The notes under the pieces: model-generated
The model's database searches: none
Seen by the model: the letters and a program-made list of their open reading frames with translations, nothing else
Told to the model about the DNA's origin: nothing
Shown here: positions 17,954 through 27,711 of the stretch, one piece after another
Layout of the letters: the number at the start of each line of letters is the position of its first letter
Numbering within the stretch: position 1 is the stretch's first letter
Translations under genes and position numbers: made by a program
NCBI GenBank assembly: GCA_039819785.1
Contig: JBCBRH010000004.1
Location: forward strand, 70,033-134,032
Reading direction: 5' to 3'
Source: JBCBRD01 sp039819785
GTDB taxonomy: Bacteria; Pseudomonadota; Alphaproteobacteria; Rhizobiales; Hyphomicrobiaceae
Length of the DNA stretch: 64,000 nt

Positions 17954-19543
17954 TTGGATAAACAGCCGGTGTCTGAACCCCTCGATCTGCCCGTGAAAGC
18001 TTCCGATTTGTCGACATCTGAAACTGAGCAAACGACGGCCCCTGGCAGAAAAGTTCACATCAAGACGTACGGCTGCCAGATGAATGTCTACGATTCAGAG
18101 CGCATCGCGGAAGCCCTTGCACCGTTTGGATACTCAGAAACCGGTACGCCGGATGATGCCGACCTCGTCATTCTGAACACCTGTCACATCCGAGAAAAGG
18201 CTGCCGAAAAGGTCTATTCCGAACTCGGTCGGATCCGGGTGATCAAGGACGAGCGGGCAGCTGGCGGTCTTGAAACAATGGTCGCGGTCGCGGGCTGTGT
18301 GGCCCAGGCGGAAGGCGCGGAAATGCTGCGTCGCGCGCAAATCGTCGATGTCGTCATCGGCCCGCAAAGCTACCATCGCCTGCCGGACTTGCTAGAGACC
18401 GCACGGACGGAAAACCGCCGGCTGATCGAAACCGCATTCCCGGAAGACGACAAGTTCGATCACCTCCCTGCCCGGAGCGGCGCTGATACTGAAAGCCGCT
18501 CCAACCAGCACGAGACACCCCAGGCGGAAACCCTGCCGGCCACGGCCTCTCGGAGCGCTCCGGCTTTAGCATCCGCAGCCGCCGCCGTGGCTCCAAACAA
18601 GCGTCCGCCCTCGGCATTCCTCACGGTCCAGGAAGGTTGCGATAAGTTCTGCACATTCTGCGTTGTGCCCTACACGCGCGGCATGGAGTATTCGCGCAGC
18701 GTCGAAAAATTGGCAGCCGAGGCCGCAAATCTAAGCGGACGCGGCGTCCGTGAGGTGACACTGCTGGGCCAGAATGTGAACGCCTATCACGGCGAAGGCC
18801 CCGATGGAAAAGACTGGACGTTGGCAGCGCTCATTGATCGATTGTCGAACATCGACGGCATTGAACGCATCCGTTACACAACCAGCCATCCACGGGACAT
18901 GACCGCGGACCTCATCATGGCCCACCGGGATCAGGAAAAGCTGATGCCATATCTGCATCTGCCATTCCAGGCCGGTGCCGACCGCATCCTGGCGGCCATG
19001 AACCGGAAGCACACGGCTGATGAATACCGCCAGATCATCAATGACATTCGCGCGGCCCGCCCGGACATAGCCCTGTCGACGGACATCATCGTGGGCTTCC
19101 CCGGTGAAACAGACGACGAATTCGCGCAAACTCTTGCGCTTGTGACAGAAATCGGCTTCGCGCACGCCTATGCCTTCAAGTATTCAGCCCGCCCCGGCAC
19201 ACCTGCTGCCAAGATTGACGATCAAATCCCAGAAGCCGTGAAGACAGCAAGGCTGCATCGATTGCAGGACATCTTGTTCAAGCAGCAGACGGCATTCAAC
19301 GAACGGTCTGTTGGGTCCACCACGCCAGTCCTGTTTGAGCGTGAGGGACGACAGACCGGACAATTGGTGGGGCGCTCACCCTATCTCCAACCGGTCCACG
19401 CGATCGGCCCGGCTGCCCTGATCGGGCAAATCCTCGATGTCCAGATCACAGCTGCAACCCAGAACAGCCTAACAGCCGAAATCCCCGCGATCCAAGTCGT
19501 CCCGGTACAGAATCCATTGGCCGAAGTGCAGGGGCTAGCGTGA
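17954..19543 (+). CDS. miaB: tRNA-2-methylthio-N6-dimethylallyladenosine synthase MiaB
   Basis: Radical-SAM enzyme that methylthiolates i6A37 in tRNA. The 529 residues carry the three cysteines of the N-terminal MTTase domain (TYGCQMN, NTCHIRE, VAGCVAQ), the radical-SAM CxxxCxxC in EGCDKFCTFCVVPYTRG, and a C-terminal TRAM domain. Between the first two domains (about 169-216) lies a Ser/Ala/Thr/Glu-rich insertion of nearly 50 residues. Start is TTG at 17954 or GTG at 17969; neither has a good Shine-Dalgarno, and the family core begins only at KVHIKTYGC. The fur-type gene sometimes found nearby in rhizobia is absent here. Confidence 0.95.
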   Translation: MDKQPVSEPLDLPVKASDLSTSETEQTTAPGRKVHIKTYGCQMNVYDSERIAEALAPFGYSETGTPDDADLVILNTCHIREKAAEKVYSELGRIRVIKDERAAGGLETMVAVAGCVAQAEGAEMLRRAQIVDVVIGPQSYHRLPDLLETARTENRRLIETAFPEDDKFDHLPARSGADTESRSNQHETPQAETLPATASRSAPALASAAAAVAPNKRPPSAFLTVQEGCDKFCTFCVVPYTRGMEYSRSVEKLAAEAANLSGRGVREVTLLGQNVNAYHGEGPDGKDWTLAALIDRLSNIDGIERIRYTTSHPRDMTADLIMAHRDQEKLMPYLHLPFQAGADRILAAMNRKHTADEYRQIINDIRAARPDIALSTDIIVGFPGETDDEFAQTLALVTEIGFAHAYAFKYSARPGTPAAKIDDQIPEAVKTARLHRLQDILFKQQTAFNERSVGSTTPVLFEREGRQTGQLVGRSPYLQPVHAIGPAALIGQILDVQITAATQNSLTAEIPAIQVVPVQNPLAEVQGLA

Positions 19544-19806
19544 AGCAACACCCTTGGAGGCCTGACATGGAACCCAGATGGTGTGGGAAGACGGTGTGAG
19601 GTGGAAGGTGATGCAACACAACTTGTGCGGCAACGGTTTTCAAAGCTGCCATTGTTGCGGCGCCGTGCTAGCATCTTTCACGCCATGAACTCAGAAACAC
19701 GCTCGAACAGCTGGTTAGACAGCAACTGTGATTCGACGGTCAGCCCGCCAAACCCGGTTGTGCTGAGACACCTCCGTCGATCCAAAGCTCATTGGAGACG
19801 CCGCAT

Positions 19807-20817
19807 TTGACGGGCTTACGTGGCCAACAGGCCGGCAGCGCAGGGCGCAAAGCAAGCGATGAACAACCAAGCGGCAGAAACCGGATGGTTGTGCCCTTTG
19901 AAGACAATCGCCACTTGTCCAACCTCCTCGGCGAGTTCGACAGCAATCTTGCCCTGATCGAGGAACGCCTCGGTATAGAGGCGCAGGCCCATGGCAATGT
20001 CATCACCCTCACCGGGTCAGATGCAGCGTGCAAAATCGCGCGCAGCGTCCTTGAGCAACTCTATGACCGCGTCGCAGGCGGGGCCAATATCGGCCGTGGG
20101 GATTTCGACGGGCTGATCCGCCATGCGCCCCTGGAGGCTGACGTCAGTGAAGACGGTCCCGCCAGGATCGCCACCCGAAAACGCGTGGTGACCGCCAGGA
20201 CAAAGGCGCAAAGCGATTACATCCGCAACTTACAGACCGTTGATCTTGTATTCGGCGTCGGCCCCGCAGGCACCGGCAAGACTTATCTGGCGGTCGCCCA
20301 CGCGGCCCATTGTCTTGAGCGCGGCCTCGTGGAACGCATTATTCTTTCGCGGCCAGCCGTCGAAGCAGGCGAGCGTCTGGGCTTCCTGCCCGGAGACATG
20401 AAAGAAAAGGTAGACCCCTATCTTCGGCCGCTCTACGACGCCCTTTATGATCTCCTTGCGCCTGAAAAAGTCGAAAAAGACATCGAAAGTGGCGTGATCG
20501 AAATCGCCCCACTCGCCTTCATGCGCGGTCGGACACTCTCCAACGCCTACGTCATTCTCGATGAGGCGCAGAACACGACCACAATGCAGATGAAGATGTT
20601 CCTGACCCGGCTCGGTGAAGGCTCTCAGATGGTTATCACCGGAGACCCATCTCAAATCGACTTGCCACCCGGCATGACATCGGGTCTTGGCCAGGCCGTC
20701 GCGCTCTTGGAGGGCGTCGACGAGGTCGAAGCCACAGTTTTTTCCGGCCATGACGTGGTGCGCCGTGACTTGGTGCTGAAGATCGTTCAGGCTTATGAGA
20801 AACTGGAAGCCAAATAA
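19807..20817 (+). CDS. phoH: PhoH-like ATPase
   Basis: PhoH/YbeZ-type P-loop ATPase that pairs with YbeY in rRNA and RNA handling. Walker A is GVGPAGTGKTYLA and Walker B is YVILDEAQNTT. The blocks ILSRPAVEAGERLGFLPGD and VITGDPSQIDLPPG are family signatures. The start is unsettled. TTG 19807 has GGAG nine bases upstream and is used here (336 residues); TTG 19792 and ATG 19885 (MVVPFEDNRHL) are alternatives, the last beginning at the first conserved strand. The segment before it is Gln/Ser/Gly-rich. ybeY follows after 87 bases, as usual. Confidence 0.92.
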   Translation: MTGLRGQQAGSAGRKASDEQPSGRNRMVVPFEDNRHLSNLLGEFDSNLALIEERLGIEAQAHGNVITLTGSDAACKIARSVLEQLYDRVAGGANIGRGDFDGLIRHAPLEADVSEDGPARIATRKRVVTARTKAQSDYIRNLQTVDLVFGVGPAGTGKTYLAVAHAAHCLERGLVERIILSRPAVEAGERLGFLPGDMKEKVDPYLRPLYDALYDLLAPEKVEKDIESGVIEIAPLAFMRGRTLSNAYVILDEAQNTTTMQMKMFLTRLGEGSQMVITGDPSQIDLPPGMTSGLGQAVALLEGVDEVEATVFSGHDVVRRDLVLKIVQAYEKLEAK

Positions 20818-20904
20818 ATCGACGGGTAGATCGACGAGTAGGTCAACACGTCGGTTGCTCAGGGGTAGATCGCATCCTGGTGCAAGCGCACCGACGGGAA
20901 GATC

Positions 20905-21546
20905 ATGACGCAACCAAACCAGGCACCTTTGACATCCAAGCCGCAGCAGCTGCCGCCGGACACAGCGGAAAACACAATGCAAACGATCGATGGCACAACC
21001 CAAACGGTTACGCGCGGCTATCTAGAAATCGACGCGAGCATCGACGTGGAGATCGCGGACCTTGTGTGTGAAGAAAAAGAGCGCATCTGGCTGAATGCCA
21101 TTGCCGATGTGGCCAAAGCAATGTCGGCCCACCATGTGCACTCTGGGGCACTCATCGCCAACTCAGTTGAAGCCTCGGTTTTAGTCGGTTCAAACGCCCG
21201 CGTGCAGGCCTTGAACGCCACATTTCGGGGCCAGGACAAACCAACCAATGTTTTGTCGTTTCCAACGCCTGAAGGTCATGCAACGCACCCATCCGAAAAC
21301 AATTCCGAACCAACTCACATCGGCGACTGCATCTTAGCGCTTGGTGTTCTGGAAACCGAAGCTGCCGAACGCGATATCCCGGTGCTCCACCACGTTCAGC
21401 ACCTCGTGGTGCATGGAATTTTACACCTTCTGGGCTACGCTCACGAAACGAACAGCAGCGACGCCGATAAAATGGAAGCCATAGAAACGGACATATTGCG
21501 AACATTGGGCATCGCCGATCCCTATGACGAGACCATTGCGATGTAA
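20905..21546 (+). CDS. ybeY: endoribonuclease YbeY (16S rRNA maturation)
   Basis: Single-strand endoribonuclease for 16S rRNA 3' end maturation and ribosome quality control. The 213 residues contain the zinc site as HGILHLLGYAH, with the three His kept. The usual Asp of GYDH is Ala here. The block RGQDKPTNVLSFP is conserved. A short polar insertion (GHATHPSENNSEPTHIG) lengthens the loop before the GDCILALG strand, and the first 35 residues are a Gln/Pro/Thr-rich extension. Start ATG 20905 has GGGAAG upstream. It lies in the order phoH-ybeY-corC-lnt. Confidence 0.93.
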   Translation: MTQPNQAPLTSKPQQLPPDTAENTMQTIDGTTQTVTRGYLEIDASIDVEIADLVCEEKERIWLNAIADVAKAMSAHHVHSGALIANSVEASVLVGSNARVQALNATFRGQDKPTNVLSFPTPEGHATHPSENNSEPTHIGDCILALGVLETEAAERDIPVLHHVQHLVVHGILHLLGYAHETNSSDADKMEAIETDILRTLGIADPYDETIAM

Positions 21547-21641
21547 GATGTATTGCAGACATGCACCGGCCCGACACATCAGCCAAGGAGGAAGACGCGC
21601 GCGATGCTGTATAAAGAAAAGCATGACGGCGCAGCCCGACA

Positions 21642-22796
21642 ATGAAAAACGAACCCGAACCGACGCAGCCTGACGCAGCCTCAACCCAGACCAATGGTGC
21701 GCCAGGCCGATCACCTTCGCCCGAAGAGATAAGTCAGCAATCCACGGGCTGGCTTGCCGCCATTTCCCAGGCGCTGGGCCTGAGCGAAACGCAGTCTTTG
21801 CGTGGCACTCTCGAACAGACGCTGCGCGCGGACAAGAGCGGTGAAGCGTCCTTTACCGATGAAGAGCGCAATATGTTGTTGCGCTTGCTGGAGTTTGGCA
21901 CCTGTCGCGTTGAGGACGTCATGGTCCCCCGTGCAGATATCATTGCGCTGGAAGAAAGCGAGCCCGTCTCTGAGCTGTTGCGGACGTTCCAGGAGGCCGG
22001 CGTATCGCGCATCCCTGTGTTTTCCGAAACGTTGGATGACCCGCGTGGGATGGTCCACATCAAGGACCTGTTCGACTGGATGATGTCCACGGCTGCCCAC
22101 GCCACTCCGGGGCGGCAGTCGCAGGAGAATAACGGACGTAAAGTCGCCTCTGCGACATCAAACATCCACGTCAGTGACAAGGGCGACCCCTCGCCAGCCA
22201 AAGCACCAGACAGCTCACAATCAAACGGCCAAGTTGACCTTGGGTGCATTGATCTTTCCCGCTCCATCGCCATGACGAAGATCCGGCGCGAAGTGCTGTT
22301 CGTTCCGCTGTCGATGCCTGCCATGAGCCTGTTGATCCGAATGCAGTCGACCCGCATTCACATGGCGCTCGTTGTGGATGAGTACGGTGGAACGGATGGG
22401 CTGGTCACGATTGAGGATCTGATCGAGCAGATCGTTGGAGAGATCGAGGACGAGCATGACGAACTCGAGGTCGCTAACATCTCGGCGGACCTAAAGTCCG
22501 GCCTGATCGCTTCCGCGAGAACCCTGGTCGAGGAACTTGAAGAACATCTGGGCCAAAAACTTCTAACGCCTGAAGAAGACGAAGAGATCGATACACTCGG
22601 CGGGCTCGTCTTCACCATTGTCGGTCGGGTGCCAGCTCGCGGTGAATTGGTGCGCCACCACTCCGGACTCGAATTTGAAGTGCTTGACGCCGATGCGCGC
22701 CGTGTGAAGAAGCTGAAGGTTCACCGGCCGCTTGAAATCGAAGAGCCGACGACGTCTGGTGGGCGCACGCCGACAGACAACAAGCCCGGCACGTGA
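21642..22796 (+). CDS. corC: CBS-domain protein of the CorC/HlyC family
   Basis: Cytoplasmic CorC-type protein of 384 residues: a leading polar region, two CBS modules and a C-terminal CorC_HlyC (transporter-associated) domain. CBS1 begins VEDVMVPRADIIALEE. CBS2 is recognised by MALVVDEYGGTDGLVTIEDL, and the CorC domain by DTLGGLVFTIVGRVPARGE. There is no DUF21 membrane domain. The loop between the CBS modules (about 152-203) is swollen by a Ser/Asn/Asp-rich insertion. The role in magnesium/cobalt homeostasis or membrane integrity is only known by family. Its stop overlaps the lnt start by four bases (GTGA). Confidence 0.93.
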   Translation: MKNEPEPTQPDAASTQTNGAPGRSPSPEEISQQSTGWLAAISQALGLSETQSLRGTLEQTLRADKSGEASFTDEERNMLLRLLEFGTCRVEDVMVPRADIIALEESEPVSELLRTFQEAGVSRIPVFSETLDDPRGMVHIKDLFDWMMSTAAHATPGRQSQENNGRKVASATSNIHVSDKGDPSPAKAPDSSQSNGQVDLGCIDLSRSIAMTKIRREVLFVPLSMPAMSLLIRMQSTRIHMALVVDEYGGTDGLVTIEDLIEQIVGEIEDEHDELEVANISADLKSGLIASARTLVEELEEHLGQKLLTPEEDEEIDTLGGLVFTIVGRVPARGELVRHHSGLEFEVLDADARRVKKLKVHRPLEIEEPTTSGGRTPTDNKPGT

Positions 22797-24673
22797 ACCC
22801 CGGCAGGCAAATGAGCGCCACAGTCGCAACCATGACCCGCCAAACAGAATCTGCCGACTTGGCACGGCCATCCTGGCGCTTGAACGCCTCCAGTTTGTTC
22901 CAGCCGGCTCATCTAAGGCTCTGGCTCTGCCGGGGCGCACGCTGGGTCCGCTCGCGTCGCAGATGGTCAAGATTTTTCATCGCCCTAAGCGCAGGTAGCC
23001 TGAGTGTCCTGGCGATGGCGCCTTTTTTCTTTTGGCCAATCCTATTCGTCACGTTACCCGTCCTCGTCTGGCTACTGGACGCCACCCCAGCCGCCCAGCT
23101 GCCGCATCAACTCTCAACACCCGACGCGACCTCCGTTGCACGCCAACGCCCAGTCGCAAGACGCAAACCTGCCATCCCACAGGCGGCCAAGGACGGCTGG
23201 AGCTTTGGCTTCGGGTACTTTTTCTTTGGGTTGTTCTGGATCGGAGAAGCGTTTCTGGTCGAAGCGGAAACGTTCGGTTTCCTTCTTCCATTTGCCGTGA
23301 CGCTTATGCCTGCAGGTTTGGCCGTTTTCTGGGCCATAGCCACAGGCGTCGCACGCTGGTTCTGGCGCCCTGGATTGCATCGCGTGTTCATTCTCGCCCT
23401 GACCTTATCGGCAGCTGAATTCGCACGCGGCCATCTCTTCACGGGCTTCCCCTGGAACACGTTGGGCTACGCTTTAACCTGGCCGCTTTCATTCATGCAG
23501 TCGGCCAGCGTGATCGGTATATACGGGTTGACACTTCTGACGGTGATCATCTTCGCGGGCCCTCTGGTCGGGCTTGCTGCGCCTCGTGGGCTCAGAATTG
23601 CACCACGGAACAACCGCAATCAAAACCGATTCAGCCTGACCGGACCTGGCCGCGTGGGCCTTGCCATGGCGTGCCTGCCACTGCTGATGATCTACGGCTT
23701 TGGAACCGCCCGTCTCGCTGGCTATGAGCCGACGTATGTCGAAGGCGTCAAGCTGAGGGTCGTCCAGCCTGCAACCCGGCAGCGGGACAAATGGAGGGCC
23801 GAAAAACAAAGCGAAATCTTCCAGACGCATCTCGACCTCTCGCGCGTCAATCAGGCCGGAGCATTTGACAATCTAGAAGGTGTGACGCACGTCGTTTGGC
23901 CCGAAGCCGCCATGCCATTTTTGCCGCTGTCCACCCCGCAGGCTTTATCCGCAATCGGCGAAATGCTGCCGCCCGATACCTACCTGATCTCAGGGGCCTT
24001 GCGCGTCACGCAGGCGGCTGCCCCCAACGCGGATATCTACACGTCAGCTCCTGGCACAAGGCGCGTCTACAACAGCCTCATGGTGTTCGGGCCAACTGGC
24101 GGTCTAGTTTCCTTATACGACAAGCTGCATCTGGTGCCGTTCGGTGAGTACCTACCGTTTCAAAGAGAACTCGAGGCGATCGGTCTGCAATCCCTCACCC
24201 GTGTCCGCGGCGGTTTTTCAACCGGTGTCAGTCCCCGTCCGACCCTGCAGATCCCGGGCCTGCCAGCGTTCGTTCCGCTCATCTGCTATGAAGCCATTTT
24301 TCCAACCCAAGCCATCCAGGACCCGGGCGTCATAAACGGAACGCGCAAACCAGGTTTGCTGATCAACGTCACCAATGATGGGTGGTTCGGCAACATGACC
24401 GGCCCGCCGCAACACTTCCATCAAAACCGCATTCGCGCCGTCGAAGAAGGCCTGCCCCTCGTGCGGGCGGCTAACAACGGGATATCGGCTGTTGTCGGCC
24501 CACACGGCCACATCAAGAAAATCCTTCATCTCAATGAAAAAGGTGCCATCGATGCCATGCTGCCGTCACGTCTCAACAACACTGTGTACGCACAGTTTGG
24601 TGATATTCCATTTTTGGCGATTTGGTTGTGCATCATGATCCTCATCGGCGTAACAAGATTGGGCCGCGGATGA
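22793..24673 (+). CDS. lnt: apolipoprotein N-acyltransferase
   Basis: Adds the third acyl chain to the N-terminal Cys of lipoproteins in the inner membrane. The 626 residues comprise an N-terminal bundle of about six helices, a periplasmic nitrilase-like domain and a last C-terminal helix. The catalytic triad is visible as E371 (WPEAAMP), K444 (YDKLHLVPFGEY) and C498 (ICYEAIFP), followed by INVTNDGWFG. Members are usually near 510-540. The excess is in a basic N-terminal extension and a polar loop at about 98-133. GTG 22793 overlaps the corC stop, indicating translational coupling; ATG 22811 is an alternative. Confidence 0.96.
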   Translation: MNPGRQMSATVATMTRQTESADLARPSWRLNASSLFQPAHLRLWLCRGARWVRSRRRWSRFFIALSAGSLSVLAMAPFFFWPILFVTLPVLVWLLDATPAAQLPHQLSTPDATSVARQRPVARRKPAIPQAAKDGWSFGFGYFFFGLFWIGEAFLVEAETFGFLLPFAVTLMPAGLAVFWAIATGVARWFWRPGLHRVFILALTLSAAEFARGHLFTGFPWNTLGYALTWPLSFMQSASVIGIYGLTLLTVIIFAGPLVGLAAPRGLRIAPRNNRNQNRFSLTGPGRVGLAMACLPLLMIYGFGTARLAGYEPTYVEGVKLRVVQPATRQRDKWRAEKQSEIFQTHLDLSRVNQAGAFDNLEGVTHVVWPEAAMPFLPLSTPQALSAIGEMLPPDTYLISGALRVTQAAAPNADIYTSAPGTRRVYNSLMVFGPTGGLVSLYDKLHLVPFGEYLPFQRELEAIGLQSLTRVRGGFSTGVSPRPTLQIPGLPAFVPLICYEAIFPTQAIQDPGVINGTRKPGLLINVTNDGWFGNMTGPPQHFHQNRIRAVEEGLPLVRAANNGISAVVGPHGHIKKILHLNEKGAIDAMLPSRLNNTVYAQFGDIPFLAIWLCIMILIGVTRLGRG

Positions 24674-24843
24674 ATTGCTTCAAAATCAATGCGTTGTTAT
24701 GATAATCATTGAAATTGACCCATCGTCGAAAAATTTCGTTCCATTCAAAAGTACGATGAAGATTGACGCTCACGACAGCCAAGCTTAGTGACTGCGCGGT
24801 TGATTGAGCTGCGTGCAATGGCAACAGACCTGGGAGTGCCGAT

Positions 24844-25308
24844 ATGAAGGGTGATGCGACGCCCGCATCCAACGACGGCGAGGGGCGCAACGCGCGTCGC
24901 TCAAACCCGGTCGATGCCCACGTCGGAAGCCGCGTCCGCTTGCGCCGAATGCTGCTGGGGATGAGTCAGGAAAAACTGGGCGAGTCCCTCGGACTGACAT
25001 TCCAGCAGGTTCAAAAATACGAAAAAGGCGTGAACCGCATCGGTGCCAGCAGACTTTTCGAACTATCGAGAGTTCTGGAAGTCCCAATCCAATTTTTCTA
25101 CGATGAGCTGCAATCCAAAGACGCACCGTCATCCAACATGGTCGATGGCTTCACCGAAAAACCAGGCGAAACCTACGTGCTGGAGTTCCTGTCGACGCGC
25201 GAGGGTCTGGAACTCAACAAGGCCTTTTTCCGTATCAAAGACCAACGTGTTCGAAGATCCATTGTCGAGTTGATCCGCTCGCTCGCCGGAGAGCCGGAAG
25301 CGGACTGA
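24844..25308 (+). CDS. XRE-family transcriptional regulator
   Basis: Helix-turn-helix protein of 154 residues. The DNA-binding domain spans about 24-85 (VGSRVRLRRMLLGMSQEKLG, then FQQVQKYEKGVNRIG). The short C-terminal part resembles that of related regulators that sit between lnt and metK in rhizobia. No ligand site is visible. Because it keeps that position, it has been thought to act on growth-linked genes, but the targets here are unknown. Start ATG 24844 follows GGGAGTGCC. Confidence 0.9.
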   Translation: MKGDATPASNDGEGRNARRSNPVDAHVGSRVRLRRMLLGMSQEKLGESLGLTFQQVQKYEKGVNRIGASRLFELSRVLEVPIQFFYDELQSKDAPSSNMVDGFTEKPGETYVLEFLSTREGLELNKAFFRIKDQRVRRSIVELIRSLAGEPEAD

Positions 25309-25469
25309 GGAAACGCTGATGTAAAGGGCCGCAAGTGCAGACGACCGGTCCGTGCGCTGCAGGCCGGGTACCGCAATACTCGGTCAGGGTTGCTTGACCC
25401 GTGTGGCAAAGGCTGCAACAACCGCGCCCGACCTACCATCATGACGAGATTTTACCAAAAGGGGCGAGC

Positions 25470-26672
25470 GTGGCACGCACATCCTACCTATTCACGAGCG
25501 AGTCAGTTTCCGAAGGACACCCAGACAAAGTCAGCGACCGGATTTCCGATGAAATCGTTGATTTGTTTTATCGCGAAGGTGCCAAAGAAGGCATCGATCC
25601 CTGGCACATCCGCGCTGCTTGCGAGACGCTGACCACAACCAACAGGGTCGTGATTGCCGGTGAAACGCGGGGCCCGAAAAGTGCCACCGTCGAGATGATT
25701 TCCGAACGCGTACGTCACGCCATAAAAGACATCGGTTACGAGCAGGACGGTTTCCATTGGGCCAATGCCAACATCGACGTTCTGCTACACCCGCAATCCG
25801 CCGACATCGCGGTTGGCGTTGATGCAGCCGGCAACAAAGATGAGGGCGCGGGCGACCAGGGGATCATGTTCGGTTACGCCTGTCGCGAAACACCGGAATT
25901 GATGCCGGCACCGATCTACTACGCCCACAAAATCCTTGAGACGCTGGCGACAGCCCGCAAAACCAAGGACGGCGATGCTGGAAAGCTTGGCCCCGACGCA
26001 AAGAGCCAGGTCACGGTGCGTTACGAAAATGGCCAGCCCGTCGGCGTGACGCAGATCGTCCTATCAACGCAGCACATCGACGAAGATCTTTCATCCGACG
26101 ACGTGAAAGCCATTGTCGAGCCTTACATCCGTAAAACGCTGCCCGACGCTTGGGTCGGCGACGACTGCATCTGGCATGTTAATCCGACAGGAAAATTCGT
26201 CATCGGCGGACCCGACGGAGATGCGGGTTTGACCGGCCGTAAAATCATCGTCGACACATATGGCGGCGCAGCACCGCATGGTGGCGGCGCGTTCTCAGGT
26301 AAAGACCCCACAAAAGTGGACCGGTCGGCGGCCTATGCCTCGCGCTATCTCGCTAAGAACGTCGTCGCCGCGGGATTGGCGGACCGTTGCACCATTCAGT
26401 TGTCCTACGCCATCGGTGTGGCTGAACCTTTGTCGATTTACGTGGACACGCACGGAACCGGAAAGGTCGAAGAGGCCCAGTTGGAGACAATGCTCGGCAG
26501 TGGCATCATGAAGCTGACCCCGCGCGGGATCCGCGAGCACTTGGCGCTGAACAACCCGATCTATGCCCGCACCGCTGCATATGGACACTTCGGGCGCACG
26601 CCAGACGACGAAGGCGGCTTCACATGGGAAAAAACAGACCTAGCCGATGCCATGAAATCTGCGATCAGCTGA
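25470..26672 (+). CDS. metK: S-adenosylmethionine synthetase
   Basis: Makes SAM from methionine and ATP. The 400 residues begin MARTSYLFTSESVSEGHPDK, hold the ATP loop GAGDQGIMFGYA and the phosphate-binding GGGAFSGKDPTKVDRS, and show the family pattern throughout. The start is GTG 25470, fixed by the family N-terminus and by AAAGGGG at 25458-25464, five bases upstream. The leader has no SAM-II or SAM/SAH riboswitch that I can recognise. A strong terminator follows at 26718. Confidence 0.97.
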   Translation: MARTSYLFTSESVSEGHPDKVSDRISDEIVDLFYREGAKEGIDPWHIRAACETLTTTNRVVIAGETRGPKSATVEMISERVRHAIKDIGYEQDGFHWANANIDVLLHPQSADIAVGVDAAGNKDEGAGDQGIMFGYACRETPELMPAPIYYAHKILETLATARKTKDGDAGKLGPDAKSQVTVRYENGQPVGVTQIVLSTQHIDEDLSSDDVKAIVEPYIRKTLPDAWVGDDCIWHVNPTGKFVIGGPDGDAGLTGRKIIVDTYGGAAPHGGGAFSGKDPTKVDRSAAYASRYLAKNVVAAGLADRCTIQLSYAIGVAEPLSIYVDTHGTGKVEEAQLETMLGSGIMKLTPRGIREHLALNNPIYARTAAYGHFGRTPDDEGGFTWEKTDLADAMKSAIS

Positions 26673-26717
26673 CACCGTCGCATCCGTTGGCAAGAACGCC
26701 ATGACTCAAAAAAAGCC

Positions 26718-26755
26718 GCCGCAGCCAGTACGCACTGGTTGCGGCGTCGTCTTTT
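26718..26755. terminator. intrinsic terminator after metK
   Basis: A 12-bp stem GCCGCAGCCAGT (26718-26729) pairs with ACTGGTTGCGGC (26734-26745), one G-U pair, with a four-base loop. A CTTTT follows and an A-run precedes it, so it could work in both directions. Confidence 0.85.
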
Positions 26756-26785
26756 CATCGATTTGAAACCGCAAGCCTCCGCCAG

Positions 26786-27511
26786 ATGACCGTTGACCCA
26801 GCCCGGAAAGCCGAACCTCTGCGATCCTTTGGGCGGCGCAAGGGCAGGCCGTTGTCGCCCAAACAAGCAGCGCTGATGGCCGAACTGCTGCCCAGGCTTC
26901 AACTCGACCTTTCAAGTCCGCCCCCGGCAGTTCTCACCGAGCTATTCAACGACACCGATGGAGGCCCGCTCGCGCGCCCGGTCACTCAGGTGGCGTTGGA
27001 AATCGGGTTCGGCGGCTCAGAACACCTCATCGCCCAGGCACGCAAAAACCCCGACACGGGCTTTGTCGGCTGCGAACCGTTCGAAGACGGCGTGGCAAAA
27101 GCCGTCACCGCCATCGACGAGCACAATTTGCGAAACGTCCGCCTTTGGCCTGACGATGCTCGAAAAATCTTCGATTGGGCCCCGGCGCAGTCGTTTTCCG
27201 CAGCCTATATCCTATTCCCTGACCCATGGCCGAAGGCGCGTCACCTCAAGCGCCGTCTGATCAACGCAGATTTTCTCGTCGACTTGAGCAAAAAACTTCA
27301 GCCAGGCGCGCCGCTCCGGGTGGCAACAGACATTGGCGATTATCTTCGCACCACGCTGATCTCCGTGCACCAATCAGAGTGCTTTGAATGGCGGGCATCA
27401 AGACCCACCGATTGGCGCACCCGTCCCGATGATTGGCCACCTACACGATATGAAGCCAAAGCCCTTCGCGAAGGCCGCCGCTGTTACTACCTCACATTTC
27501 ATCGGCGTTGA
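26786..27511 (+). CDS. trmB: tRNA (guanine-N7)-methyltransferase
   Basis: SAM-dependent methylation of G46 in tRNA. The 241 residues show the SAM loop as ALEIGFGGSEHL, then FVGCEPFEDGVAKAV, the catalytic region ILFPDPWPKARHLKRRLI, and the end TRYEAKALREGR. Length is normal with a short polar extension. Position directly after metK suits a SAM-using enzyme, but the terminator between them implies a separate promoter. Start ATG 26786. Confidence 0.95.
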   Translation: MTVDPARKAEPLRSFGRRKGRPLSPKQAALMAELLPRLQLDLSSPPPAVLTELFNDTDGGPLARPVTQVALEIGFGGSEHLIAQARKNPDTGFVGCEPFEDGVAKAVTAIDEHNLRNVRLWPDDARKIFDWAPAQSFSAAYILFPDPWPKARHLKRRLINADFLVDLSKKLQPGAPLRVATDIGDYLRTTLISVHQSECFEWRASRPTDWRTRPDDWPPTRYEAKALREGRRCYYLTFHRR

Positions 27512-27711
27512 TGGCAGCCCTTCCTCAGTGTGGCGTTGGGCTTGATCGTGCCATCTGCTAACCAACGCGAAAAACCGGCGAGCCACCCGTTCAATCAAGA
27601 CTTGCAACACAGTGAATGTTCTCATAGTCTGATGAGGCTCATGATCATCTCAACTTTGGGGTGGGCCCTCCCGGGTCCGCTCTTTTTCTTTGTTTGGGCG
27701 CCTGTTTGAAT

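Noticed and set aside
19583..19810. Small gene between miaB and phoH
   Set aside because: Arg/Ser-rich composition, no ribosome site, no family; the region is better seen as a leader.
25309..25469. SAM riboswitch in the metK leader
   Set aside because: I compared by eye with SAM-II and SAM/SAH layouts and could not place the conserved core or pseudoknot; only a weak GGTCA/TGACC hairpin is present.
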